A DNA stretch of 26,779 nt, taken from NCBI RefSeq assembly GCF_946998835.1, contig NZ_CAMQAZ010000031.1:1-26779 (forward strand), read 5' to 3'. Below are positions 8,444 through 16,000 of the stretch, one piece after another. Under the pieces are notes generated by a model. That model saw nothing but the letters and a program-made list of their open reading frames with translations. It did no database searches and was not told the origin of the DNA. How positions within the stretch are numbered: position 1 is the stretch's first letter; each line of letters begins with the position of its first letter. This DNA is from an uncultured Corynebacterium sp. GTDB taxonomy: Bacteria > Actinomycetota > Actinomycetes > Mycobacteriales > Mycobacteriaceae. The position numbers and the translations under genes were made by a program.

Positions 8444-9070
8444 TTGTTCGAAGGACCACTCCAAGATCTCATTGATGAGTTCTCGCGCCTGCCGGGCATC
8501 GGCCCGAAGTCAGCTCAGCGTATCGCTTTCTACCTGATGAAGGCGGAGCCGGAGGACATTGGTCGGCTCCAATCCGCGCTGGGTCGGGTGCGCGAGGGTG
8601 TGCAATTCTGCCGGGTCTGCGGCAACATCTCGGAAAACGACGTGTGCCAGTACTGCTCGGACACACGCCGCGACCGAGGCCTGGTGTGCGTCGTCGAAGA
8701 GGCGCGCGACATCCAGGCCATCGAGCGCACGGGCGAGTACAACGGTCGCTACCACGTGCTCGGCGGGGCGCTCGATCCGCTCGGCGGCATCGGTCCGAAC
8801 GAGCTCAACATCCGCACGCTGCTGCAGCGCATCGCAGGCGTGCTTGACGACGTCGACGAGACCCAACCCCCTGAAATCCACGAGGTCATCATCGCGACTG
8901 ACCCCAACACCGAGGGCGAAGCGACCGCGACCTATTTGGCCAGGCTGTTGCGGGACTTCCCGGATCTCGAGGTCACTCGGTTGGCCTCCGGCATGCCGCT
9001 GGGCGGCGACTTGGAGTTCGTCGATGAACTCACTTTGTCCCGCGCGCTGACGGGCCGGCTGAAGGTCTAG
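8444..9070 (+). CDS. recR: Recombination mediator RecR
   Basis: Ring-forming protein of the RecFOR pathway, which loads RecA at gaps and stalled forks. The 208-residue protein starts with the standard MFEGPLQDLIDEFSRLPGIG helix-hairpin-helix, has a four-cysteine zinc finger (C56, C59, C68, C71) and a Toprim domain (VCVVEEARDI, then YHVLGGALDPLGGIGP). The start is TTG at 8444: it gives exactly the conserved N-terminus, no ATG or GTG fits, and TAGGT at 8431-8435 lies ahead of it. The gap of 37 bp to ybaB suggests co-transcription. Confidence 0.95.
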   Translation: MFEGPLQDLIDEFSRLPGIGPKSAQRIAFYLMKAEPEDIGRLQSALGRVREGVQFCRVCGNISENDVCQYCSDTRRDRGLVCVVEEARDIQAIERTGEYNGRYHVLGGALDPLGGIGPNELNIRTLLQRIAGVLDDVDETQPPEIHEVIIATDPNTEGEATATYLARLLRDFPDLEVTRLASGMPLGGDLEFVDELTLSRALTGRLKV

Positions 9071-9111
9071 GCGCAACACCGGCCCCGTCCAGTCAGCCCG
9101 GCCGGTCGCGC
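9071..9111. terminator. Hairpin between convergent recR and gatD
   Basis: ACCGGCC at 9078-9084 pairs with GGCCGGT at 9100-9106, and GCGC at 9071-9074 pairs with GCGC at 9108-9111. Its place between two convergent stops suggests a two-way transcription block. No good T-run follows on either strand, so intrinsic termination is uncertain. Confidence 0.4.
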
Positions 9112-9124
9112 GAAACCACAGAAA

Positions 9125-9937
9125 CTAGCGCTCGCTCTTCGGCCGTGGCTTGGACAGGATGCGCTCTTCGCGCAGCTTGTCCACAACCTCGATGTCCAGC
9201 GGAGCCAGGCTCGCCAGGTCCTGGCCGGTTGCGCGGGCCAGCAGCAGATCAGCAAGCTGCGGATTGCGAGCCAGCACCGGTCCGTGCAGGTAGGTGCAGA
9301 TAATCGAGCCCTGCACCGCGCCCTCGGCGCCACCGGCAGGCGTAAGTGCAGAAACGTCCACTCCCGGAGCAATCCCGGAGTCCGCCTGTTCCACTTCCGG
9401 GCCGGAGTTGCCGACGCCACGGACAACACGACCAAGTGGCTTCGCATCGGTACCCAGGGTCGTGCGACCCATATGGTTTTCGAAACCAGTCAAAGGGCTG
9501 GCATCGACGTCGTCAAGCAAACCGTTCGCGGGATCGACGAGCGTGCAGATTTCGCCGATTGCGCGCGATTCCAGCGAATCGGTGGTGCAGTCGACAAGGC
9601 CGAGACCTGCGACATCGCGTCCGCCCGCGCGGAAAGAATTGCCGAAAATCTGGAAGCCCGCGCAAATCGCCAGAATCTGCTTGCCGGCTGCGGCGGCCTT
9701 CTTAATGCCGCCGTCGTTAATCAGATGCTCCACCGCGATAGTCTGCGCGACGTCCTCGCCGCCGCCGACGGTGTAAATATCGAGGTCGGTGGGGACGGGA
9801 TCGCCGAGCTTAATCGGGACGATTTCGGCATCAATCCCGCGTATCCGCGCGCGTTGCCGCAGCACCAGCGCATTTCCGTCATCGCCATAGGTGCCCAGGA
9901 CGTCCGGGAGGATCAGGCCGATAGACAGCTCGCTCAT
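9125..9937 (-). CDS. gatD: Lipid II isoglutaminyl synthase, glutaminase subunit GatD
   Basis: Glutamine amidotransferase subunit (CobB/CobQ-like) that releases ammonia for MurT, converting D-Glu of the lipid II stem peptide to D-isoglutamine in the cytoplasm. The nucleophile C92 sits in ILAICAGFQIFG and the catalytic histidine H218 in TYLHGP. The GFENHMGRT segment (151-159) is typical of the family. At 270 residues it is a little longer than the staphylococcal protein; extra residues lie mostly around 165-210. The ATG at 9937 follows the murT stop with no gap (TAAATG read on the minus strand), with GGAGGAAAAG inside the murT end as ribosome site, so the two subunits are translationally coupled. 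Confidence 0.93.
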   Translation of the reverse strand: MSELSIGLILPDVLGTYGDDGNALVLRQRARIRGIDAEIVPIKLGDPVPTDLDIYTVGGGEDVAQTIAVEHLINDGGIKKAAAAGKQILAICAGFQIFGNSFRAGGRDVAGLGLVDCTTDSLESRAIGEICTLVDPANGLLDDVDASPLTGFENHMGRTTLGTDAKPLGRVVRGVGNSGPEVEQADSGIAPGVDVSALTPAGGAEGAVQGSIICTYLHGPVLARNPQLADLLLARATGQDLASLAPLDIEVVDKLREERILSKPRPKSER

Positions 9938-11287
9938 TTACTTTTCCTCCTGTGCTCGTTCGATGTCGCGCTTCAGATCGCGGAAGGCGGTGTAGTTCGC
10001 CAGCACCTCAACTCGGGTAACGCTTGACGACGACCCCCGCGCCTCACACGACCGGATCGCCTGCAGCGGATTTGCGACCAACCTCGCATCGATGCCCGCA
10101 TACAGCAACCGCACCGCGAGGTCAGTTCCGCGTTCGCCTGCGGACAACACATCCATGCCGTCGAAGTCCTCGAAGCGGACATCCCACAGCCAGGACAAAT
10201 CCTCGCCGTCGGCGACGTGACCGTTGACCGCGATGACCACTGCATCCGCGGTGCGGTCGACCATCGACAGCGCCTCCTGCCAGCCGGCCGGGTTCTTGGC
10301 CAGCAGCATGCGGACGTGCTTCTCGGCGCCCTTGTCATCCCGCACAATCATGGTGGAGTAGCGACCCGCGACGTTGTCGACGGTCTCGGTGGCGCGGAGG
10401 GATTTCTCCAGGTCCGCGCCCATATCGACCGCGCCCGCAATTGCCATGGTGGCGTTGCCACGGTTGGCGTTGCCCGGCAGTGTGAGGTTCATCGGCAGGG
10501 TATCGCCAGCAGGCGTGATGACGCCCTCCGCAGTGATGCGGTAGTCCGGTTCTGGGCGCTTGAACTCTGAGCCGTCCGGGAGTGGCTTCACGGCATACCA
10601 GTTGTGGCCGTCCTGGATGATGGGGCCGCCGGTGCGCGGGGAAGAGGTGGCATCGTTGGTCCAGCCACCGCCCGCGGAGACCCAAACAACCTTCTTGGCG
10701 TCCCACGCAGCCGATGCGATGAGTGGGTCGTCGCAGTTGGCGATGACCGTCGCCTGCGGGTTCGCATCCACCGCAGCGCGGAGTGTGGCCTCAATCTTGT
10801 TGATCTCGCCGACGCGGTCGAGCTGGTCGCGGGAAAGGTTCAGCAGCACCAGGACCTGCGGTGTCAGATCATTTGCGATGTGCGGAACGTGCAGCTCATC
10901 GACCTCCAGGACCAGGCTGTCCGCATCGGGAGTGGCGAGCAGCGCGGAGATGATGCCCGCGTCCATGTTGTCGCCACCCTCGTTGGTGGCCACATTGTGG
11001 CCAGCGGCGCGCATGGCGGCCGCGAACATGCGGGTGGTAGTGGACTTGCCGTTGGTGCCAGTGATGATTGCGGCCGGGCGTCCCTTACCGAGGGAAGCCA
11101 GAATGCGCGGGTCAATCTTCTGCGCAATCAGGCCACCGATCATGCCGCCCGCGCCGCGACCGGACTTTCGGGAGGCCCAGGTGGCGGCGTGAGCGGCGGC
11201 AGTCGCAAACCGTGCGCGCAGGCTCGGGGAGCTTGCACGGTCGCGACTGTGGTCACTTACGTCATTATGTGAAGTGCCTTCTTTCAT
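9938..11287 (-). CDS. murT: Lipid II isoglutaminyl synthase, Mur-ligase subunit MurT
   Basis: ATP-dependent subunit that amidates D-Glu of lipid II with ammonia from GatD. The 449-residue protein has the Mur-ligase P-loop ITGTNGKSTTT (75-85), EVDELHVP near 128-135, LLNLSRDQLDR, and the family C-terminal DUF1727 region with LAKNPAGW. The Cys4 zinc ribbon known from other MurT proteins seems lost: the expected CPxC is SPRT at 216-219 and no second CxxC follows. I chose ATG 11287 because TAAAAT lies 8 nt ahead with no Shine-Dalgarno, which suits a leaderless start; the open frame continues to 11422 but only into an upstream promoter region and the neighbouring gene end. Confidence 0.9.
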   Translation of the reverse strand: MKEGTSHNDVSDHSRDRASSPSLRARFATAAAHAATWASRKSGRGAGGMIGGLIAQKIDPRILASLGKGRPAAIITGTNGKSTTTRMFAAAMRAAGHNVATNEGGDNMDAGIISALLATPDADSLVLEVDELHVPHIANDLTPQVLVLLNLSRDQLDRVGEINKIEATLRAAVDANPQATVIANCDDPLIASAAWDAKKVVWVSAGGGWTNDATSSPRTGGPIIQDGHNWYAVKPLPDGSEFKRPEPDYRITAEGVITPAGDTLPMNLTLPGNANRGNATMAIAGAVDMGADLEKSLRATETVDNVAGRYSTMIVRDDKGAEKHVRMLLAKNPAGWQEALSMVDRTADAVVIAVNGHVADGEDLSWLWDVRFEDFDGMDVLSAGERGTDLAVRLLYAGIDARLVANPLQAIRSCEARGSSSSVTRVEVLANYTAFRDLKRDIERAQEEK

Positions 11288-11330
11288 AACTGTGTATTTT
11301 ACTGTGAATAATTCGCAGAACGAATGCGCT
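11288..11330 (-). promoter_or_regulatory. Probable leaderless promoter of murT-gatD
   Basis: On the minus strand TAAAAT (about 11301-11296) ends 8 nt before the murT ATG, and no ribosome site is visible. The -35 region is poor (TTCGTT about 17 bp upstream). Leaderless mRNAs are common in corynebacteria, so transcription probably starts at or next to the ATG. Confidence 0.4.
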
Positions 11331-11348
11331 GGGCATAAAGCCCTAGCC

Positions 11349-12533
11349 CTACTTCTCCATCTCGCCGACCAGCCGCAAAAACGCCTCATCGGAAACAATC
11401 GGAATGTCCTTCCGATGCGCATGCATGGCCTTGCCCGTCAGTTGATCCGGCGTCACATCCGCCGGCCGGTTACACACCAGCACTGACGACTCGCGAGTGA
11501 CCTTCTCCGAGTACGCCAGCCCAGCCCGCACACCCGCCGCAATCAGCTCATCCGGGTCCAGCGATACCTCTGGCGCCACGACGAATTCCATACCCTCCAT
11601 AAGCTTCCGCCCCGGCGTGTAGCGGCCGGGATTTTCTACCGGTCGCGGTGCCTCCATTGCGTCGACACGCACTGCCGAGCGCTGCAGGCCCACAATGTCC
11701 TCGCGCAGCTGGTCGGGCGTGTACATGTTCAGGGTTGCGCCCTCGTCCAGCCCGCCTTGTGCGCGGAACAGCGCAAGCGTGGTGGTGACATCATCCAACG
11801 TCCGCACCCGCTCCGGCACCGAGATGCCGGCAATCGACGCCTCGGGTGAAGGCACATCGAGGCCGTAGGCGCGCGCGACAGCGCGCAGGCGTGCGTCGTC
11901 AAGCCGTTTTCCCTGGCGACGCGCCGTTTCCAACGTATCGGCAATCCGTGCCGGCGCCGGAATTCGCGCGACGCGAGTGCGCGTACGACGACGACCCCGC
12001 TTATTCCGCGCGGATCGCTCACGATTCGCTTGACGACGGGCCCTCTTGGCCTCGGTAACTATAAAACCCCAGACCAGCGGCGCATTATGAGCAACCAACG
12101 TGCGCCCATCGAGCGCGTGCGCGAGCTTGGCCTGGATTACCCCGAACTTCGGAGCCCCCTCGAAGTCCGCGGGCTCGAGGCCGTGGAGATGCGTCGGGCC
12201 GGGGTCTTCGGTGGGATCGATGACGACATGCCAGGTGTCGACGATGTTGCCACTCTCATCGGCTGTGGACACTCCCAGACTGACCAGCCGAGACGTCTTG
12301 GGATGGATGCCCGTGGCCTGGATGGACACGATTGCGTAGGGAGCTTCCTCCGCCGAGGAGAACTGTTTGTGCTCGTCAGCGGCCTTTGTGGCGGCGGTTT
12401 CGGTTGGGGCGGTTGCTGGTGTTTTCGCTTTCGCTCCCGACGCGCGTTGAGAACGGCGACGATTCCGCCGCCGCCTCTTCGTCTGAGAAGAGGCCCCAGT
12501 CGCTTTGCGCTCCTCGCGCGCCGATTCAGTCAT
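11349..12533 (-). CDS. DnaQ-like exonuclease-fold protein with BRCT domain, catalytic residues lost
   Basis: Orthologues of this position are usually labelled DNA polymerase III epsilon subunit. The protein has 394 residues: a Lys/Arg-rich N-terminal tail (1-50), a DEDD-exonuclease fold (about 65-260) and a C-terminal BRCT-like domain (about 312-394, GMEFVVAPEVSLDP...DEAFLRLVGEM). The active site is degenerate: the DxE of motif I is SIQ (S70, Q72) in AIVSIQATGIHP; motif II HNAxFD is HNAPLV, with V154 in place of Asp; the HxAxxD motif is not recognisable. It therefore probably binds nucleic acid or a partner rather than cutting. A basic insertion (163-190) adds to that impression. The 61-bp gap to murT holds the murT promoter, so the genes may be separately transcribed. 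Confidence 0.8.
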   Translation of the reverse strand: MTESAREERKATGASSQTKRRRRNRRRSQRASGAKAKTPATAPTETAATKAADEHKQFSSAEEAPYAIVSIQATGIHPKTSRLVSLGVSTADESGNIVDTWHVVIDPTEDPGPTHLHGLEPADFEGAPKFGVIQAKLAHALDGRTLVAHNAPLVWGFIVTEAKRARRQANRERSARNKRGRRRTRTRVARIPAPARIADTLETARRQGKRLDDARLRAVARAYGLDVPSPEASIAGISVPERVRTLDDVTTTLALFRAQGGLDEGATLNMYTPDQLREDIVGLQRSAVRVDAMEAPRPVENPGRYTPGRKLMEGMEFVVAPEVSLDPDELIAAGVRAGLAYSEKVTRESSVLVCNRPADVTPDQLTGKAMHAHRKDIPIVSDEAFLRLVGEMEK

Positions 12534-12545
12534 GCCTCAAGACTA

Positions 12546-12563
12546 GCGGGTGCGCTCACCCGC
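12546..12563. promoter_or_regulatory. Short palindrome just upstream of the DnaQ-like gene
   Basis: GCGGGTG (12546-12552) and CACCCGC (12557-12563) form a 7-bp hairpin with a 4-nt loop, 13 bp before the start codon. On the minus strand TAGTCT directly follows it and ends 6 nt before the ATG, a possible -10 for a leaderless message, so the palindrome may be an operator. Confidence 0.35.
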
Positions 12564-12566
12564 GGA

Positions 12567-12638
12567 GAAAGTGACCAGCTTTATAGCACCTTAAGCAAAA
12601 TTTTTGCGACGAAACTGCTATAAACCTGGTCAGTAACT
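12567..12638 (+). repeat. 72-bp palindromic repeat, copy 1
   Basis: This is one of three 72-bp elements in the window that align base for base without gaps. The arms TGACC...TATAGCA (12572-12588) and TGCTATAAACC.GGTCA (12616-12632) are inverted with one mismatch over 17 bp, and the centre holds GCAAAATTTTTGC. It lies between the divergent DnaQ-like and nuclease genes, in the same orientation as copy 2. Confidence 0.85.
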
Positions 12639-12789
12639 TGGGTGCCTAATCGGAAGGACCGGGGGCCGGTCACACGGGTCCGATAAGCCACGCAAACTAC
12701 AAAAAACCACACAAGTCCCAAAGTTTCTCCCCCGGCGGGGTGCTTAGCCGAAAAGGAATGGAACCGTAAGGACGATTTCTGCGCCTTAT

Positions 12790-12840
12790 TAAATAGGGGC
12801 CACTAAATAGGGCCACGAACCAAGGCCACGAACAGGGGCC
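12790..12840. repeat. Short GGCCAC tandem repeats upstream of the nuclease gene
   Basis: Related units of 13-17 bp follow each other: TAAATAGGGGCCAC, TAAATAGGGCCACGAAC, CAAGGCCACGAAC, then AGGGGCC. The rest of the 349-bp gap (12639-12789) holds a GGACC/GGTCC inverted pair near 12656-12684 and a CCCCC/GGGG pair near 12733, but no gene that I can support. Confidence 0.5.
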
Positions 12841-12882
12841 GAAATTACTACGGCAGGGCAATAACCACAGGGCGGGGGAGAA

Positions 12883-13923
12883 ATGGGCAACAGGAAACGT
12901 AAGCAGCTGGTGGCGGATCAGTATGGAATCATTAGGCCGGACAACCAGCCGGGGGACGGATACCGCGAGGTCGCAAAGCAAACGCGGGCCGGTTATCTGG
13001 AGCGACTTTGCCGAGGCCACTATGTAGCCGCGCAAGCCTGGGAAGGGCTCCACCGCGAGGAACGCCTGGCTATTACTGCTTTGGCGGTGGTCTCCGAGAC
13101 GTCGTCAGGCGTTATATCGGGAGCTGCAGCGCTGGCCTTGCACGGTTCGTGGGTGCTGGTGCGCGACGCGAAGATCGTGGTCGTGGGCGGGAGTCAGAAG
13201 TTCCACGGCATCGACTATTGCATGCGCCTGCGCTCGGAGATCCACCTGGATCACACGCAGGGGCTCGCGGACCGGCGGGTGGCGGTGCTCGCGCGTGCGG
13301 CGTTCGATGAGTGTCGCGTCCGGTTCAGGCAGAAGGGGCCGGAGTCCGTGTCGTGGCGGGCGGCAGTGTTGGCCGTCGAAGGTGCGCTGCGACATGGCGC
13401 CACGCGCGATCAGTTTGAGGAGATGCCAGCGCATTATCCCAGCGTGCGGGGCCAAGAGCTGTTTCACCGTGCGCTTGCGGTCTGTCATGGTCGCTGCGAA
13501 ACGCCCGGTGAGGCGCTGACTAAAGCCGCTCTTCTCGAGCTCGGCCTGAAGTTCCACGAGCAAGCCGAAATTTGGACTCGCGGCACCAGCCACAATCCGC
13601 CGCATTTTCTCGCCCGCGTGGATTTTTATATCCCCGACCTGCTGCTTGTCGTGGAGTTCGATGGCCACATCAAGTATTCGGCGAGCGAGGTCGCGCCGAC
13701 GCCTGCGGCCCAGTCCGAGCTGCTCACGCGGGAGACCTACCGTGAGCGTTCGCTGCGCACAACGGGGCTCGATGTCGCGCGGGTGGTGTGGAAAGAAGTG
13801 GAATCGCACGCCATTCGCTTATCGACGCTCCGTTCAATCCTCATCGAGCGCGAACGCGTCGTAGCCGCAGGTGGGGTGACTTTTCGTGCGGATGTGCGCA
13901 ATGCCGGTCCGTTGATTGGGTAG
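12883..13923 (+). CDS. PD-(D/E)XK (Vsr/DUF559-like) nuclease with AbiEi-like N-terminal domain
   Basis: A 346-residue protein of a layout common in actinobacteria. Residues 1-150 resemble the AbiEi-type antitoxin region: a possible winged helix with LERLCRGHYV, then SGAAALALHG, where a base-contact or pairing role is plausible. Residues 200-320 form a Vsr/DUF559-like nuclease core with ETPGEALTKAAL (E206, E210), VDFYIPDLLLVVEFDGHIKY (D247, E258, D260, K264) and a closing GLDVARVVWKEV strand. All key PD-(D/E)XK residues are present, so it may be active. GGGGGAG at 12874-12880 precedes ATG 12883. No partner toxin or methylase lies next to it. It stands alone between two 72-bp repeats in the same orientation, which suggests a cassette-like unit. 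Confidence 0.85.
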   Translation: MGNRKRKQLVADQYGIIRPDNQPGDGYREVAKQTRAGYLERLCRGHYVAAQAWEGLHREERLAITALAVVSETSSGVISGAAALALHGSWVLVRDAKIVVVGGSQKFHGIDYCMRLRSEIHLDHTQGLADRRVAVLARAAFDECRVRFRQKGPESVSWRAAVLAVEGALRHGATRDQFEEMPAHYPSVRGQELFHRALAVCHGRCETPGEALTKAALLELGLKFHEQAEIWTRGTSHNPPHFLARVDFYIPDLLLVVEFDGHIKYSASEVAPTPAAQSELLTRETYRERSLRTTGLDVARVVWKEVESHAIRLSTLRSILIERERVVAAGGVTFRADVRNAGPLIG

Positions 13924-13976
13924 CGGGGCCAAGGAGCTGTTGGATAATTGGGCCGCTGGATAGTTTGCCCCAAAAA

Positions 13977-14048
13977 GAAACTGACCCGGTCTATAGCAGA
14001 TTCGGCCTCAAATTCGGGCCGGAAGCGCAATAAACCTGGTCAGTAACT
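13977..14048 (+). repeat. 72-bp palindromic repeat, copy 2
   Basis: It has the same orientation and exactly the same length as copy 1. The left arm CTGACC..GTCTATAGC and the right arm GCAATAAACCTGGTCAG pair with about three mismatches, and the centre has its own CGGCC/GGCCG pair. Positions 52-72 of the element match copy 1 almost fully (ATAAACCTGGTCAGTAACT). It lies between the convergent nuclease and leuA genes and ends 9 bp from the leuA stop codon. Confidence 0.85.
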
Positions 14049-14057
14049 CTGTGGAGT

Positions 14058-15875
14058 TTAAGCCAGAGCGCGGTTGACCGCGCTGGTGACTGCCTTCAGC
14101 GATGCGTAGGTGATGGAACCGGCGATGCCGGAGCCCCAGACCTTGGTGCCATTGACATCTGCGAGGACGTAGGCCGCTGCCTCGGCGTCGTCACCTGCGG
14201 TGCGAGCGTGCTGGACGTACTCCTGAACCTCGACATTGATGCCGAGCTTCTCCAGCGCGTTGGCGTAAGCGGCCAGCGGGCCGTTGCCGACACCCTCGAC
14301 GGTCTGCTCCTTGCCCTCGTAAACGATGTGAGCCTTGATCTTGGTGGCGTCCGACTCGTTCTGAGCTGCATCAACAGTCAGAGCAATCTGCTCGAGCGGT
14401 GCCTCGCGGTCCAGGTACTCACCGGCGAAGATGTCCCAGATGGCCTTGGAGTTGACCTCGCCGCCTTCGGCATCGGTGACAGCCTGAACGACGGAGGAGA
14501 ACTCGACCTGCATGGAGCGCGGCAGATTCATGCCGTGGTCGGTCTTCATGATGTAGGCCACGCCGCCCTTGCCGGACTGGGAGTTCACGCGGATAACGGC
14601 CTCGTAAGAACGACCGACGTCCTTCGGGTCGATAGGCAGGTAAGGAACTTCCCAGGTCACCTCGCGCATTTGTTCGTCGGAAAGCTCCTTGACAGCAGCG
14701 CCCGGGCGGACCTTGTCCGCCATTGCGTCGAGGCCCTTGTTCACGGCGTCCTGGTGGGAACCGGAGAAAGCCGTGAAGACCAGGTCGCCGCCGTACGGGT
14801 GGCGCTCCGGAACGCGCAGCTGGTTGCAGTACTCGACGGTACGGCGAATCAGGTCGATGTCGGAGAAGTCGATTTGCGGGTCGACGCCCTGGGTCAGCAT
14901 GTTCAGGCCCAGGGTGACCAGGCAGACGTTACCGGTGCGCTCGCCGTTGCCGAAGAGGCAGCCCTCGATGCGGTCGGCGCCGGCCATGTAGCCCAGCTCG
15001 GCGGTGGCGATGCCGGTGCCGCGGTCGTTGTGGGGGTGCAGGGACAGAATGATGGAGTCGCGGCGGTTGAGGTTGCGGTGCATCCACTCGATGGAGTCTG
15101 CGTAGACGTTCGGAGTGATCATCTCCACGGTCGACGGCAGGTTGATGATGATCGGGTTCTCCGGCGTCGGGTCGATGACATCCACCACGGCGTCGACAAC
15201 TTCCTTGGCGTACTCAACCTCGGTGCCGGTGTAGGACTCCGGTGAGTACTCCCAGCGCCAGTTGGTGTCCGGGTAGTCCTTTGCGATGGTCTTAATCAGC
15301 TCCGCCGCGTCGGTGGCAATCTTCTTAATCGCGTCCTTGTCCTTACGGAACACAACATCGCGCTGCAGAATCGAGGTGGAGTTGTAGAAGTGAACGATGA
15401 CATTCTTCGCGCCGGCACATGCCTCGAAGGTGCGGCGAATCAGGTGCTCGCGAGCCTGGACCAGAACCTGGATGGTGACGTCGTCCGGGATCATGTTCTT
15501 CTCAATGATCTCGCGCACGAAGTTGTAGTCAGTCTGGGAAGCGGACGGGAAGCCGACCTCAATTTCCTTGTAGCCCATCTGGACCAGCAGCTCGAACATG
15601 CGGCGCTTGCGCTCCGGGCTCATCGGGTCAATCAGTGCCTGGTTGCCGTCACGCAGGTCGACGGCACACCACACCGGTGCCTTGGTAATGCGCTTGTCCG
15701 GCCAGGTGCGATCCTTCAGCTGGAAGTCCTGAACTTCCTGGTCGTATGGCAGGTAACGGTTGGTTGCCATCTGGGAGTTGCGCTGCTTGTTCCAAGCAGG
15801 CTGTCCTTCCGGAATCTCGCCAGCGGGAGTGGAGATTACAGAGGGAGCGGAAATAAAAGCATCAGAGGGAGTCAT
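14058..15875 (-). CDS. leuA: 2-isopropylmalate synthase
   Basis: First committed step of leucine synthesis: acetyl-CoA plus 2-ketoisovalerate gives 2-isopropylmalate. The 605-residue protein has the DRE-TIM barrel start DLRDGNQALIDPMS (R75, D76), the metal-binding histidines H280 and H282 in SLHPHNDRGTG, the flexible subdomain, and a C-terminal leucine-binding regulatory domain (about 445-605), so leucine feedback inhibition is expected. It belongs to the long actinobacterial LeuA form. ATG 15875 has AGAAAGG at 15884-15890, about 8 nt upstream; the frame stays open to 15920 but that extension overlaps the leader fold. Its expression is probably controlled by the leader peptide at 15946-15993. 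Confidence 0.95.
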   Translation of the reverse strand: MTPSDAFISAPSVISTPAGEIPEGQPAWNKQRNSQMATNRYLPYDQEVQDFQLKDRTWPDKRITKAPVWCAVDLRDGNQALIDPMSPERKRRMFELLVQMGYKEIEVGFPSASQTDYNFVREIIEKNMIPDDVTIQVLVQAREHLIRRTFEACAGAKNVIVHFYNSTSILQRDVVFRKDKDAIKKIATDAAELIKTIAKDYPDTNWRWEYSPESYTGTEVEYAKEVVDAVVDVIDPTPENPIIINLPSTVEMITPNVYADSIEWMHRNLNRRDSIILSLHPHNDRGTGIATAELGYMAGADRIEGCLFGNGERTGNVCLVTLGLNMLTQGVDPQIDFSDIDLIRRTVEYCNQLRVPERHPYGGDLVFTAFSGSHQDAVNKGLDAMADKVRPGAAVKELSDEQMREVTWEVPYLPIDPKDVGRSYEAVIRVNSQSGKGGVAYIMKTDHGMNLPRSMQVEFSSVVQAVTDAEGGEVNSKAIWDIFAGEYLDREAPLEQIALTVDAAQNESDATKIKAHIVYEGKEQTVEGVGNGPLAAYANALEKLGINVEVQEYVQHARTAGDDAEAAAYVLADVNGTKVWGSGIAGSITYASLKAVTSAVNRALA

Positions 15876-15909
15876 GTTGTGGGCCTTTCTAATTCGGACT
15901 TTTCTTGTA

Positions 15910-15967
15910 GGCCGGCACAACTAACTCCGCGACGGGGAGCCGGCCTTAAATCCAAGCCCCGCCGCGG
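15910..15967 (-). promoter_or_regulatory. leuA leader RNA fold (possible pseudoknot attenuator)
   Basis: On the minus-strand RNA, CCGCGGCGGGG (15967-15957) pairs with CCCCGUCGCGG (15937-15927) over 11 bp with one wobble. GGCCGGC (15945-15939) pairs with GCCGGCC (15916-15910) over 7 bp. The two helices interleave, so they can form a pseudoknot rather than exclude each other. Helix 1 begins directly after the Leu codons of the leader peptide and helix 2 begins directly after its stop codon, so ribosome position should decide which forms. No T-run follows, which points to translational or Rho-type control. Confidence 0.7.
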
Positions 15968-15993
15968 CATAGAAGCAGTAGTCCGCGTTGCAT
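15946..15993 (-). CDS. leuL: leuA leader peptide with four consecutive Leu codons
   Basis: A 15-residue open frame, MQRGLLLLCRGGAWI, ends in TAA at 15948-15946. Codons 5-8 are CTA CTG CTT CTA, with rare-looking CTA used twice. Such a run is the classic sensor of charged tRNA-Leu: with little leucine the ribosome stalls over these codons and changes the fold of the RNA behind it. AAGGT precedes the ATG by about 7 nt; the same bases may be a -10 box (TAAGGT, about 16006-16001, with ATGAAA 18 bp further upstream), in which case the peptide is translated from a nearly leaderless RNA. Comparable leader peptides and LEU-type elements ahead of leuA are known in actinobacteria. Confidence 0.8.
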   Translation of the reverse strand: MQRGLLLLCRGGAWI

Positions 15994-16000
15994 GTGATGT

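Noticed and set aside
12567..14048. The 72-bp elements as integron attC sites
   Set aside because: The palindromic layout and flanking of a single gene are suggestive, but the ends lack the GTTRRRY/RYYYAAC core and no integrase is in the window.
14208..15245. A 345-codon plus-strand frame opposite leuA
   Set aside because: It is an antisense shadow, Val/Asp/Leu-rich, across a fully conserved leuA.
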